The position numbers and the translations under genes were made by a program. Under the pieces are notes generated by a model that saw only the letters and a list, made by a program, of their open reading frames with translations, was not told where the DNA came from and did no database searches. From Lytechinus pictus (lineage: Eukaryota; Echinodermata; Echinoidea; Temnopleuroida; Toxopneustidae), in NCBI RefSeq assembly GCF_037042905.1, contig NC_087257.1, forward strand, positions 15,288,001-15,352,000: 64,000 nucleotides of DNA, written 5' to 3'. Numbering within the stretch: position 1 is the stretch's first letter; every line of letters begins with the position of its first letter. Below are positions 24,830 through 34,869 of this stretch, in pieces.

Positions 24830-25424
24830 GTTTGTTCAATTTTACTATTTTTTATGGATACTGAAAACTCCACGAAATAATGTAAATATTCTTTAATAAC
24901 TGTTCATTTATTTTTTGAAAAAAGTAAGACAAAACGTAATCATGATTCTTGTAGTTTGCACATCAATAAACATACATAGTCTGATGACATTGAATTACCT
25001 CTTTTCTGCTTAATTTCGCTGCCCCTACAAAGCTACACCAGCCAACACGAGAGCCAATACCTTGATCTTCTGGCAAAGCCGCGCCGAAACTTCCGGGACA
25101 CATCGGTGCGCGTACTGCGCAAATCAAAGACCTTATAATATATTACTAGACCGAAAGCTGCGTGCGCGTTCAGCACAAAACAAATGAGATTAGGCTCCGC
25201 CTACCGCGATCATTTGAAGACAAAAATAAGCCCTCATTGACATTCATGAGCATGAAGATATTCATAATCCGGCCTTTTCATTGGCTAAGAGCGTCATTAA
25301 TACGCGATTTCCCCGATTCTTTGTCATCGATACTAGTGGTATCGTGTTACAGAAATAATTATTCATTTGACCTCATTACGTCATCTAATTTATTCATTCT
25401 GAAACTTTTCTTTCCACACACAAA

Positions 25425-28072
25425 ATGGACCTACGAACACTCCGGTGAGTACGTATTAATTGATATAACCACATGAATTCAGTGGACTATTTACACATTT
25501 CACACTGCATTTTGTGATCTTAGGTTATTTCTTTAACAAATTAGAGAGTTTGCTATCATTCTTCTGTTAAAGGAAAGCAGAATTTGGTCTTTGAAATTGA
25601 AGTTAGACTGTCATCGTCGCCCAGTGCAGCCTGTATGTTGCTTGCAGTGTATTTTGTACGGGCTCCTAGCCGGCTGGGAATCGAGAGATAATCGGGCTGG
25701 TTTGGTTCACCTCCAACAAGGACCAACCCACGATTGATTAAAACAAGAAGAATGAGGCTTCTTGGGGCTTCTTTTTGTACACCGTAACGTTAGATCTAGA
25801 GGGAGATCTGCATCTGTCTTCAGTAGATCGAGACTCAGTCAGGAATAAACTGTGAAGCGGAGTGTGGATGAAGATACGCCGGTCATGCCTGTCATTGACA
25901 TTGTGTCAGTCCTCACTTTGTTTCAGATATCAAATTTATTTTGCATAACTTCAGGCTTCTGCATTTAGCCCCCACCATTTTTTAACTCTTAGTGTTATTC
26001 ATAAATATATAGACTCGGTCTTAGAAATAACATGCTGCTCTGCATGTTTGTCTTATTATCAATAGATCTACGACCTATCTTCTTAATCCTAGGCCCTACT
26101 TACTTTATACTTGGATCTAGGCCTAGGCTACTTTACTTTTATTTATTAATCGATGCTATCAAGAGCTAGGCCTACCTAATTGAAATCTAGTCTAACTTAT
26201 ACTTTCCCAACCCTCGATACTTACCCCCAGGGCTTATGATCTAGGTCTGTAATTTAGGCCTAGATCTAGGTCTGGGCCTAAACGACTCCATTTACTACGA
26301 GTATGACTGTCAGTGGACCAAGGAGTCGGACTAGATCTAGATCTACTCTCGGTCAATAATGGCAATGAAGTCTTAGCCAGGAATAAAAGTCAAAGTCAGA
26401 CATCAAAAATTTCTAAACCGATATAGGGTTTAGAACCGAAGCTTTACTTTCTAGGTCTAGATAGATCGAGAGTCCATCGTTAGTCTAGATCTAGACCTAT
26501 TTTAGATACATGAGTCATGAATGCTGTCGCACAGCATTGAGTCTCGTTGGACTAGATCTATACTTTCTTACAAATAGATCTAGACCTAGTGCATGAGATT
26601 ATGAAATTATGTTAAAATCTAATGAAATAAGATTCGGAAATAAAAAGATCCAGATTTTTTTTTTTTTGGGGGGGGGCAGACATGTGAAAAAATTTAGAGA
26701 AACCTAAAATTCAGAAAGCGAGGGCCAGAAGCGACCAATATTACCTAGGGCCGTTTTGTGCATTTTCTAAAGTAAAATTGAAGGATGTCATGCAATTCTC
26801 TTTTTGATGAAGGTTTTCACATTTCAGCTCTTACCCAAACCCCTCCCCCTATACATACGGCCATGAAAAAGATCACTTCTCATTATTGTTCTCTCTCTTC
26901 TTTCACAAACAGGTTGAGTTTGAAGAACAAGAAAAACAGTAGAGGTCTACCTATATGGTTCAAGATGATGATCATAAGTGCATGCATCATTTTGCAGATT
27001 CTCATCCAGGTATAAAACTTAAACTAACCCATACAAAATTACAGATACATTACATGCATTGAATGTTAACCATGTTTACATTAAATAAAAATAATCTGAG
27101 CCACAAAGAGGTAGGATCTGTAATGAATATACACTTCTTAAATATACAGGCTCTCGAGTCTAAAATAGAACCAATGCCAAAAGTTATGTACCTTGGGCAA
27201 ATTTATAAAATAAGGTCATGTCCTTGATCTACTAGTAAATAAATGGCCTTTTTATTTCCTATTTGTTTATAAACAAAGCAATATTTATTTGTCATATTTT
27301 ACAAAATTCATTTTATGCATTCTTTAGTTTGATATTCATATTTCATATTTGTAGATTTACGATTTTTTTTAAATCGTGTTATTTTACATTTTGTCCAATA
27401 GGATGATGCAGTTTTACAATTTCCATGGAGGTGATTGATGATGATAAATAATTGGTGACGTAGGCCTAATAGAACAGCGACTAGACCACAAAGAGAAATA
27501 CAACCTACAGCAGTTATATGAGTGAGTTAATTAGTGAATATTTTTAATAATGGAGGTTGTTCACATTTTTCTGGCAACAAATAGACCTGCCTTTGAAAAA
27601 CCCATTTCAATTTTGTTTTTAGATTATAGTTAGTGTCGTTTTTAATCACAGATAAAAATATTCTGTGCAACAAACATATCAACTTTAATTCTGACTATTT
27701 ATATAATTTACATATGTTGATTCATATATTCATATTTATGAGAAATCTCTGGCATTTGTTCATAGAGTACATGTAGTTATAATAGAGAGTGGTATGTAAA
27801 CTGCATAGAACAGGTTTAAGTGATATGCTTTATATAAGTACAAGTTTATAATTAGTAGAAGTAAGATTTCCTGTTATGTGTTGAAGAAACATATATATGT
27901 ATAGTCTCACTTTTCTTAAAACATTTAAGTTTCATAAATCACGACAATTTTAATTTAAATTCATTGATTTTCTTTCTCTATTTTTTCAATCTGCAGGACT
28001 GGTGTAACAGATGTTTTCATTCAAGAAATCCAACAATTCAACATTGAAGAGTCTGACTTAGGAACCACTTGA
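25425..28072 (+). CDS. Candidate 73-aa single-pass membrane protein (four exons)
   Basis: I do not recognise this protein. Exons 25425-25444, 26913-27009, 27402-27430 and 27997-28072 join in frame with GT-AG introns (phases 2, 0, 2). They give 73 residues ending at a TGA. Exon 1 starts CAAAATGG, a good initiation context, and has donor GGTGAGT. Exon 2 encodes a basic stretch (KNKKNSRG) followed by a hydrophobic segment (IWFKMMIISACIILQILIQ), suggesting a type II or signal-anchor topology. Exons 3-4 encode a short acidic tail (QEIQQFNIEESDLGTT). The 29-bp third exon and the donor GTATAAA are the weak points. It sits between the inverted-repeat arms. The model rests only on frame and splice consistency. 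Confidence 0.35.
25790..26610. repeat. AGATCTAG/AGGCCTAG-rich segment
   Basis: More than a dozen occurrences of AGATCT(A/G), CTAGGTCTAG and TAGGCCTAG-like palindromes in about 820 bp, inside intron 1 of the candidate small membrane-protein gene. The unit is not a strict tandem repeat. A smaller cluster of the same words lies at 1130-1190. Confidence 0.7.
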
Positions 28073-28397
28073 TGAAGATGGAAAAGGTTTTTTTTTCCAA
28101 GTCCAATTTTTCACCAAAAAAAAATTATTATCACAACCCCAAATTCATGACGTATGAAATTTCTTGTTGATTTTCATTAAAACTAGTTGCAAAAGGAGAA
28201 GCTATAAACATACAAATAGGAGCGGCGGAGTGAAGTTGAAAGTGGGGGGGGGGGGCATAGGGAAAATGCTGTATTACATGAAATTTTTAAGAAGTTGCGA
28301 GCGAGCAAAATTTTGACATTTTGAAAAAGAAAATCTAAAATATTCAGAATGATATATTTCACCTTTTTCTTTCCTTTTCTCTTTTTTTTCTTGGTCG

Positions 28398-28431
<34 letters not shown>

Positions 28432-28559
28432 GGGGGGGCAAGAGTCCTTCAAGCCCCCCTCCATCTGTACGAAACTGCTTATATACCCCACTCATGAATT
28501 ATTAAACTTAATGCACAAAGGATTTCCTTCATAAGTATATTATCGAAATGAGAATATTG

Positions 28560-28960
28560 TTTTCTTGTTTCAAAGGGCAATCGTCATGGTGACCATAAAA
28601 CGGGTCCTTCTCAGGTGAAAGGGGCACAGAACAAGTTCTTTATGAGCACTTTTCTTGGGTAAAGGGGGGCAGTGATTCGAGAAAGGGCACTTACAAGAAG
28701 GCAAGGGGGCACTCTTTAACACATGAAACGGGCCCTCAGATGAAAGGGCACAGAACACGTTCCGGGGGGGGGGGGCATTTTGGGTAAAAAAATTGCAAAC
28801 AAGGAAGAGCACTTGGTAACACCTAAAACAGGTTCTCGTCAGGTGAAAGGGACACAGTACACGTTCGTGAGGGGGCATTTTTCTTGCATAAAAGGGCACT
28901 TTTCAGTGCTTCAAGAAGTAGGGGGAACCGTGCCCCCCCCCCCCTCCCCAGGATCGCTGC
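28560..28960. repeat. Three ~130-bp tandem units (GGGCACTTTTC/GGTGAAAGGG)
   Basis: Three diverged copies each contain CAGGTGAAAGGGGCACAGAACA, then a GGGGGGCA tract and GGGCACTT. They lie downstream of the candidate small gene and have no coding support. A poly-T/poly-G element with GGGGGGGCAAGAGTCC lies just before (28,220-28,460). Confidence 0.65.
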
Positions 28961-29394
28961 CCCAGCATACAAAACAATTCTTTTGGTTCAAAGTATTAAA
29001 ATACGCTTAAGAAAAAGGTACAGCTTAATCCTCTGATAATGTGATATTTTTTTATGGCTAATTAATAAAATTCACCACTAACCAGAGAATTCCTTTATGT
29101 CTTTCATTTGTGTTCATATAGTATTTGTACAGAGCTAAAATGAAAGGGATTTGGAATTGGCAAAATTGAAAATGAGATGAAGATCGAGAGAGGGAAAGAG
29201 TGATGAGAAGTGGGTTGAAAAGAGATGAGAAAGAAATGGAGGGGCACATATGAAGAGATAATTTAGAGGGGATGGTAAAAGAGCTAGAATGTGGGAAGTA
29301 GGAACAAAAGGGGTGGAGGAGAAAAAAGACGAGATTTATGGAAACCAGGAGACAGATAACAAGTGGGAAAAGAAGAGGGAAATATATGAAGAGT

Positions 29395-30185
29395 TTAGTT
29401 GCAAAAGGGGTTAGGACCATTCCGAGAAAAACCAATTTTTTATTCTCACTTATTGCAATATTCTTATGAGAAACTAAATTGTCATGATGTACTACTCTAT
29501 CATGTGAACAGTGAACATAAAATTGGGTATAAAAGAACTCTACCTGTCTTCAATTTTTTCTATATACTTTTAAAAAATATAATTGTGTACCTAACCCCTT
29601 TTGCAAGTAAATTGAAGTGAATCCAATCTCTTTTGATTAAAAAAGTGATTTTTTTTTTTGCCACTTCCATTCACGTTTTCATTTGAATTTCAAATTTCCT
29701 TTGGTATCATCAGAGTGACTGAAAATTTAGAGGTTTAGAGACAGAAAACAATAAAATATATGAAAAATGGACCTAACCCCTTTGACAAATGAGTTATGTA
29801 TAGGGGTTTAGTTGCAAAAGAGGTTAGGTCCACTCCCATTTTTTTTTTTTTAAATTCTCCCATATTGCAATATTCTTATGCGAAACTGAATTTTCATGAT
29901 ACCCTACTATGAGAACATAAAATTGGGTACAAAAGAAATCTACTTGTCTTCATATTTTTGTAGATATTATTTTCCAAAAAAGTCTGTGTGGACCTAACCC
30001 CTTTTGCAACTAAACTGAAACGGACAAAAAAAAAAGGGTGATTTTTCTTTGCCATATTAGTTCACTTTTTAATAGGAATTTCAACTTTTCTATGGTATCA
30101 TCTTATATAGCTACTAAAAATCTATACATTAAGACATAAAAATCAAGTTTGATGAAAAATGGACCTAACCCCTTTTGAAAATGTG
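29395..30185. repeat. ~410-bp direct duplication with internal inverted 24-mer
   Basis: Two copies (about 29,395-29,800 and 29,808-30,185) share TTTAGTTGCAAAAGGGGTTAGG at the start, AACATAAAATTGGGTA in the middle, and the inverted motif CCTAACCCCTTTTGCAA later. The same motif recurs six times in alternating orientation (near 29,398, 29,590, 29,770, 29,810, 29,995, 30,162). Function unknown. Confidence 0.7.
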
Positions 30186-30314
30186 CTCTACATATGTAGG
30201 AGAAAGGCGGCACAAAAGAATTTTGAGTGGGAAAATGATTAAATGGAGAAAAAAACAGAGTAAGAAATGCTGAAGAATAAAGGGGACAGGAAACGTATTA
30301 AACATGATAAATTG

Positions 30315-30448
30315 GGGCCCGTTTCATCATGAGTTACAAGTATGGTAACTACGATGGTATAACCAACCAATCATAATCAAGGTTACCACGGTAATCACAA
30401 TAATAGCAATGTTTTTAAATAGCTGTAATTCATTATGAAACGGACGCT
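30315..30448. mobile_element. Short GGCCCGTTTCAT foldback element
   Basis: The left end GGGGCCCGTTTCATCATGAGTTAC and the right end ATTCATTATGAAACGGACGC are imperfect inverted repeats around about 90 bp with AGGTTACCACGGTAA-like inner palindromes. It belongs to the GGCCCG-ended MITE style seen in intron 2 of genes B and C. No coding. Confidence 0.5.
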
Positions 30449-31148
30449 AGATGAAGAAAGAACGCACGGGGATCCATGAAGATTTTTTTTTTGTTTGCTT
30501 CTCGAAATTTGTTTCTAACAAGAAATGTACTCTTTAAGTGGTGACAGTTATTTTTTTCAGTAACCACAGTCTCAACCAGTGAAAATTACCATAAGATTGT
30601 AATAACCATGTTTTGCCCCCACCCCCGCCCCCCCCCCCCAAAAAAAAAATTTTTAGGTCAGTACACCAGCCCCCTTTGATCTTCCCGCGGCCTCTGCCGG
30701 CTATAATTTAGAGTCGAGATTCTTTACATTTGTTAAAAACTAAGATTGCTGTATATCTTAACATAATTTAGGGATAGCAAAAGCACTAGAGACCTCTTTA
30801 CCTAATCACGACTTGATCTATTCTTTTCATCTTCCCTTTTGGAATTGGCAAAGGCCTATAAGACGCAATACAAACAATGCTTTGTTTTTAAGTGATATCG
30901 CTTGTGATATCGATACTTTATAGAGCGCAACGTATCGTCTCAGATTTGCGCTTGCTTGATTCGCTGAATCCTTCGCGTCACGAGCGCGTAACAAAATGAA
31001 TACATTAATGAATTTGCCAAGTTGACCTTTGTCATTGCGCTGATGTGCGTATTGTCTAATACACGTACAAAACCACAGTTGACGAGGGAGCATCGTACGA
31101 AATTAATATTAATGAGGGCTTATTTTAGCTTCTAATGGATTAAACAAA

Positions 31149-31458
31149 ATGGCGGTAGCTTCGGGGGCTTGGCGCAAATGCAATGCTGGCCGCACTAGCA
31201 GGACTGGCAGGATATCTAGACACTACTCGACTTAGCCAGATATGGACTTGAAGGATACGGACTTAATCTGTCATTGATGTGGCACTAACTGCCAGTTGCG
31301 ACGATAAATGTTCAAGGTTAGGATCCGAATTTCCCCTACAGTGTAGATCGGAGTCTGAAAGTATAAAAGAAATAATCGATATCCACGAATCCGACCCAAC
31401 TTTTTTGCAAGACATCAGGCAGAGCTAGAATACGGCCACCAGTCAAGCTCAAGCCCAG
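31149..31458 (+). other. Possible first exon (ATGGCGG start, CAG|GTAAGT donor)
   Basis: CAAAATGGCGG at 31,146-31,156 resembles a YY1-type initiator/start context. It opens a 28-codon basic frame ending in TAG. A strong donor CCCAG|GTAAGTC lies at 31,458/31,459. This could be a 5' exon of a gene whose remainder was displaced by the LTR element or lies elsewhere. There is no homology to support it. Confidence 0.2.
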
Positions 31459-31950
31459 GTAAGTCCTAGTCTAAAGTTAGACCTAATTAACAGACCAAGA
31501 TTATCTGGTCCAGTATCGAGCCATATATGTTTTGACGGGCCTTGACTTGTGAACTATCAAGAGACGAAGATATATGTCACAGCTACTTTTTTCATTCCAT
31601 AATTTCATCCTAATTTGTGCAATTAGCATGCACAAATACCAGCCAACCGTATCCTACCTCCGCATCGACCGGCCGGCCGGGGCGCTGGCGTGGTCAGCCA
31701 TGGCGCATGAACTCAAGCGATGGCACTGTTGCTGGATTGTGTAGGCGCATTAATGTGGTGCAGCGAAACATAGATGAAGAATGTTCAACCTCACGTATAT
31801 TTGTTATCATGTTGATATGCGAAAGTCATGAAATTGTTTTCACCACCACGTAATATTTTAGGAAAAATACAGAAATAAATATTGAATATTTTTATGCATG
31901 ATATTTGCTGTAAAAGTCTATCAAGTAAAAATGTTGAAAATGAGGAAATA

Positions 31951-32429
31951 AAAAAAAATCAACTCTACAATTTACTAAAAAAGTGCGCTGAGTGAGGGGC
32001 GGAGCTTAATAGCGGTCACAAAATGAGCTTGACTAAATCGGGGTGAAATTAGCAGATTGGTTTATTTGATGGCATAATCAATCCTGTTTACTGAAGAATT
32101 AAAAAAACAAAAGACAATAATCTGGTAATATTTTTAATTTTGAAATGTGGTACATTTTTTTTCAATTGTTTTTATATTTTTCTATTTCTATTTTTGGGAT
32201 TTAGTCTTGTCATCTTGTCATAATCTGTTATTTTACCTCTATTTTGTTATTAATCTCTGAATGTATCGCGTCGGTTCATGGTTTCGTTGGCATGCCTACC
32301 AAATTGTGCGCGCACTTCATTTTTATGCGCGTATCGAGTGGACCTTCCTAAAAGCAACACTGTCGTCAGAGTTATCAATAGACATTGATAACTCTGACTG
32401 TCGTGTGTTGCTGCCCTCTACGTTCGTTG
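31951..32429 (-). repeat. Inverted repeat, right arm
   Basis: Reverse complement of 24,694-24,829, in two blocks (31,951-32,030 and 32,335-32,429) separated by about 300 bp absent from the left arm. The second block is further split by a 32-bp palindromic insertion. Confidence 0.75.
32366..32397. other. 32-bp perfect palindrome insertion with 6-bp flank duplication
   Basis: TCAGAGTTATCAAT and its exact reverse complement enclose AGAC. The block is flanked by CTGTCG on both sides (32,360-32,365 and 32,398-32,403). The other arm of the inverted repeat (near 24,730) lacks the palindrome and has a single CGACAG, so it shows the empty state. Confidence 0.8.
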
Positions 32430-32445
32430 GTCCAAAGCAAAAGCC

Positions 32446-32681
32446 TGTTGTAGTAAGTCACCCCACCCCCCATATAGGTCTTCCACCGGGAGATGGCGCT
32501 GGACCCCTTTTAGACGCTGGAGGACGTTGGATCCCTTGGATCATCGTATTTGAAGCTGAACTCACACGGAATAGACAGGAACTAGGACATCACTCCAGGA
32601 AAATACTGGTTAGTGACTTATTCCTTATATTCTAGCTTCAGGTATCAACCTAGTGGTCAAGCTGGGGGCGCGACCGCTACA
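32446..32681 (+). repeat. 5' LTR
   Basis: Starts TGTTGTAGTAAGTCACC and ends GCGACCGCTACA, and is identical to 47,046-47,281. The final A may belong to flanking sequence. No clear TATA box or AATAAA was identified by eye; the nearest AT-rich candidate is TTATTCCTTATATTC near 32,617-32,632. Confidence 0.95.
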
Positions 32682-32682
32682 G

Positions 32683-32700
32683 TGGCGCTGCGAGCCTGAC
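32683..32700 (+). promoter_or_regulatory. Putative tRNA primer-binding site
   Basis: TGGCGCTGCGAGCC starts one base after the LTR and begins with TGG, as expected for pairing to a tRNA CCA end. I could not assign the tRNA species by eye. Confidence 0.6.
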
Positions 32701-34049
32701 TGTGCCTGCTTTTGTGGGCATTTTAGGCCAATTTCTGAAAATTAAAATTGGGATATTGATTGATTGTCTCGCGGTGAGCAAGGCCCCCCGTATTCGCATC
32801 GGACGTGCATTTCCCTATGCCCCGCTGCGTGGGGGGAAACGGTCGCCGCTGGAGAGGGTAAAATCAGGGAGGAAATTGGGGTGATTTTGGTAGATAGGGT
32901 CCAGTTATTAGGGTCCTGTTGATTTATATATATATTCTGTGAATATCGGGGAAGGTGGTGTGTATGTGTGTCCCGAGTTAGACTAGGTAAGTTTGACTTG
33001 GGACATTTTTTCGATAGTCGTCGCCTCTCTTTTTTGGAGGTTTCCGTCGCGGGGACTGATGGTAGTTCCGGTACCGTGACGGAAATTTCCACAAAGGAGA
33101 AGGAGAACACATGTCGTGGAGTTGTGTGTTTGTGGTCGTTGTTTGCTATTTATTTCTGTTTCTTGTTGTGGCTGTGTGTTTCAAGTTAGTGTGATTGTAT
33201 TTTTTACGTGTGTTTTTTGGTTGTTTTGGTGATTTTGGTGTCGTTTTGTGAGTGATTTGTGATTGCACTATTTGTGTTAGGGTGCAGGGTGCGGAAGGGT
33301 AAGGGTGGTACGGCTGGGCCGGAAGACGGCACGGAGCGGGATCCACGTAGCGGGGCTGCCGCGGAGGGATACGTTCCGACCTCACTGCTGGCACAGACGC
33401 CATCTTGTCCTCCATCGTTGAGCAATCGTCGACCAATTCATTTTTACGGACGAAAAAATTGATTTGAGAACCAATTTGAGCAGAGGAAGGTGTGGAAAGT
33501 ACAGAAATAGGTAGGATTTTAATCATACTATTTTTCGATTAGTATATTTGTGGTGTAGTGGTTGTTTTAGCGTGTTGTTTTGCTCCTCGAAGCTGGGTTT
33601 ATTGCTAGGCATACCTAGATTAGATCTAGAACACGGGCAGCCCCACTCGTTCACTTTCGAGTGGGGTAGGAAGTGTGTGTGTGGATATACGGTGTTGGGT
33701 GTTTGCGACGTAGGTGGCGTAGTGTGTGAACCCACCCACTCACTGTAGTGGGGAGTTCAGAGAAAAAAAAAAAAAAATCAAAGAAAAAGAAAGATTATTT
33801 GAGAGAGAGTGTGGGGTGACTCGGTGTGCATGAAATATTTTGTGTGCTGAACTTGGACTCCAGTGTGATAGAACCAGCTTCGAGGATTAATAAAATAAAT
33901 AGGTAAATTAATAAAAGACAAGTTAGGCTTAGAGGTTAATATAAATATTTTTAGAACTAAAATCATTCTTTTTGGCAGTGCTAGCGCAAACTATTAACAA
34001 CAGCCGGACTAAACTAATCTAATTAATAATAAAAGCTAGACTTTTATAC

Positions 34050-34790
34050 CATAAATTGGGTTCGCTTTTGGATCTAATTTTTGGGATAGCTTTTTGGATA
34101 ACTTTAGCAGGTTTTCTGGTCGGGCTAATTACTGTGCCTAACCATTAACTGTTAAAGGTATATTTTTGGACTTATCCCGGTCTTATAATTTTAGTTGCTA
34201 AAAATAAAAGAATTGTTATAAAATAAATTGGGTCTGCATTTGGACCTAATTTTTTGGGATAGCTTTTTTGGATAACTTTAGCAGGTTTTGGTCGGGCTAA
34301 TTACTGTGCCTAACCATTAACTGTTAAAGGTATATTTTTAGACTTTTTACCGGTTGTTAGTTGCTAAAAAGAAAATAAAACGAATTTTATACCATAAATT
34401 GGGTTTGCTTTTGGACCTAATTTTTTGGGATAGCTTTTTTGGATAACTTTAGCAGGTTTTGGTCGGGCTAATTACTGTGCCTAACCATTAACTGTTAAAG
34501 GTATATTTTTGGACTTATACCGGGTTTATAATTTTAGTTGCTAAAATTAAAAGAATTGTTCTAAAATAAATTGGGTCTGCATTTGGACCTAATTTTTTGG
34601 GATAGCTTCTTTGGGCCAAATTTAAGTAGGTTTTTGGTCGGGCTTATTATTGTGCCTAACCATAAACTGATTGGGGTATACTTTTGGACCTTTTTTTGTA
34701 ATTTAGTTGCCAAAAGAAAATAAAAGAAAGAATTTAATAAGCTAGATTGGGTTAGATTGAGACCTAGTTTTAGAATAGCTTTTGGATAAT
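34050..34790 (+). repeat. Five ~170-bp tandem repeats in the leader
   Basis: Units begin near 34,055, 34,228, 34,396, 34,570 and 34,744. Each carries ATTGGGTYTGCNTTTGGACC, a TTTTTTGGGATAGC tract and TAACCATTAACTGTTAAAGG. The first four are highly similar and the last is diverged. The array ends about 80 bp before the gag ATG. Possible roles (packaging, translation control, promoter) are inference. Confidence 0.85.
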
Positions 34791-34869
34791 TCCAACAGGG
34801 GTTTGGTTGGGCTCAGTATTGGGCCTAACTTAACCTTGCTAGGATAACACCAATTAGGGTAAACCCAAC

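Larger units (their letters stand above)
32682..34869 (+). other. Long retrotransposon leader
   Basis: There are 2.2 kb between the 5' LTR and the gag ATG. No ORF with support lies in it. A consensus donor TAG|GTAAGT at 32,986/32,987 sits where retroelements commonly place the major splice donor. The 3' half is a tandem array, described separately. Confidence 0.7.

Noticed and set aside
30827-31093. 88-aa minus-strand ORF
   Set aside because: No motif, no start or splice support, and the frame shows no family resemblance.
32742-33735. Several 60-126-aa ORFs in the retrotransposon leader
   Set aside because: Low-complexity or overlapping frames in a non-coding leader; none resembles a retroelement protein.
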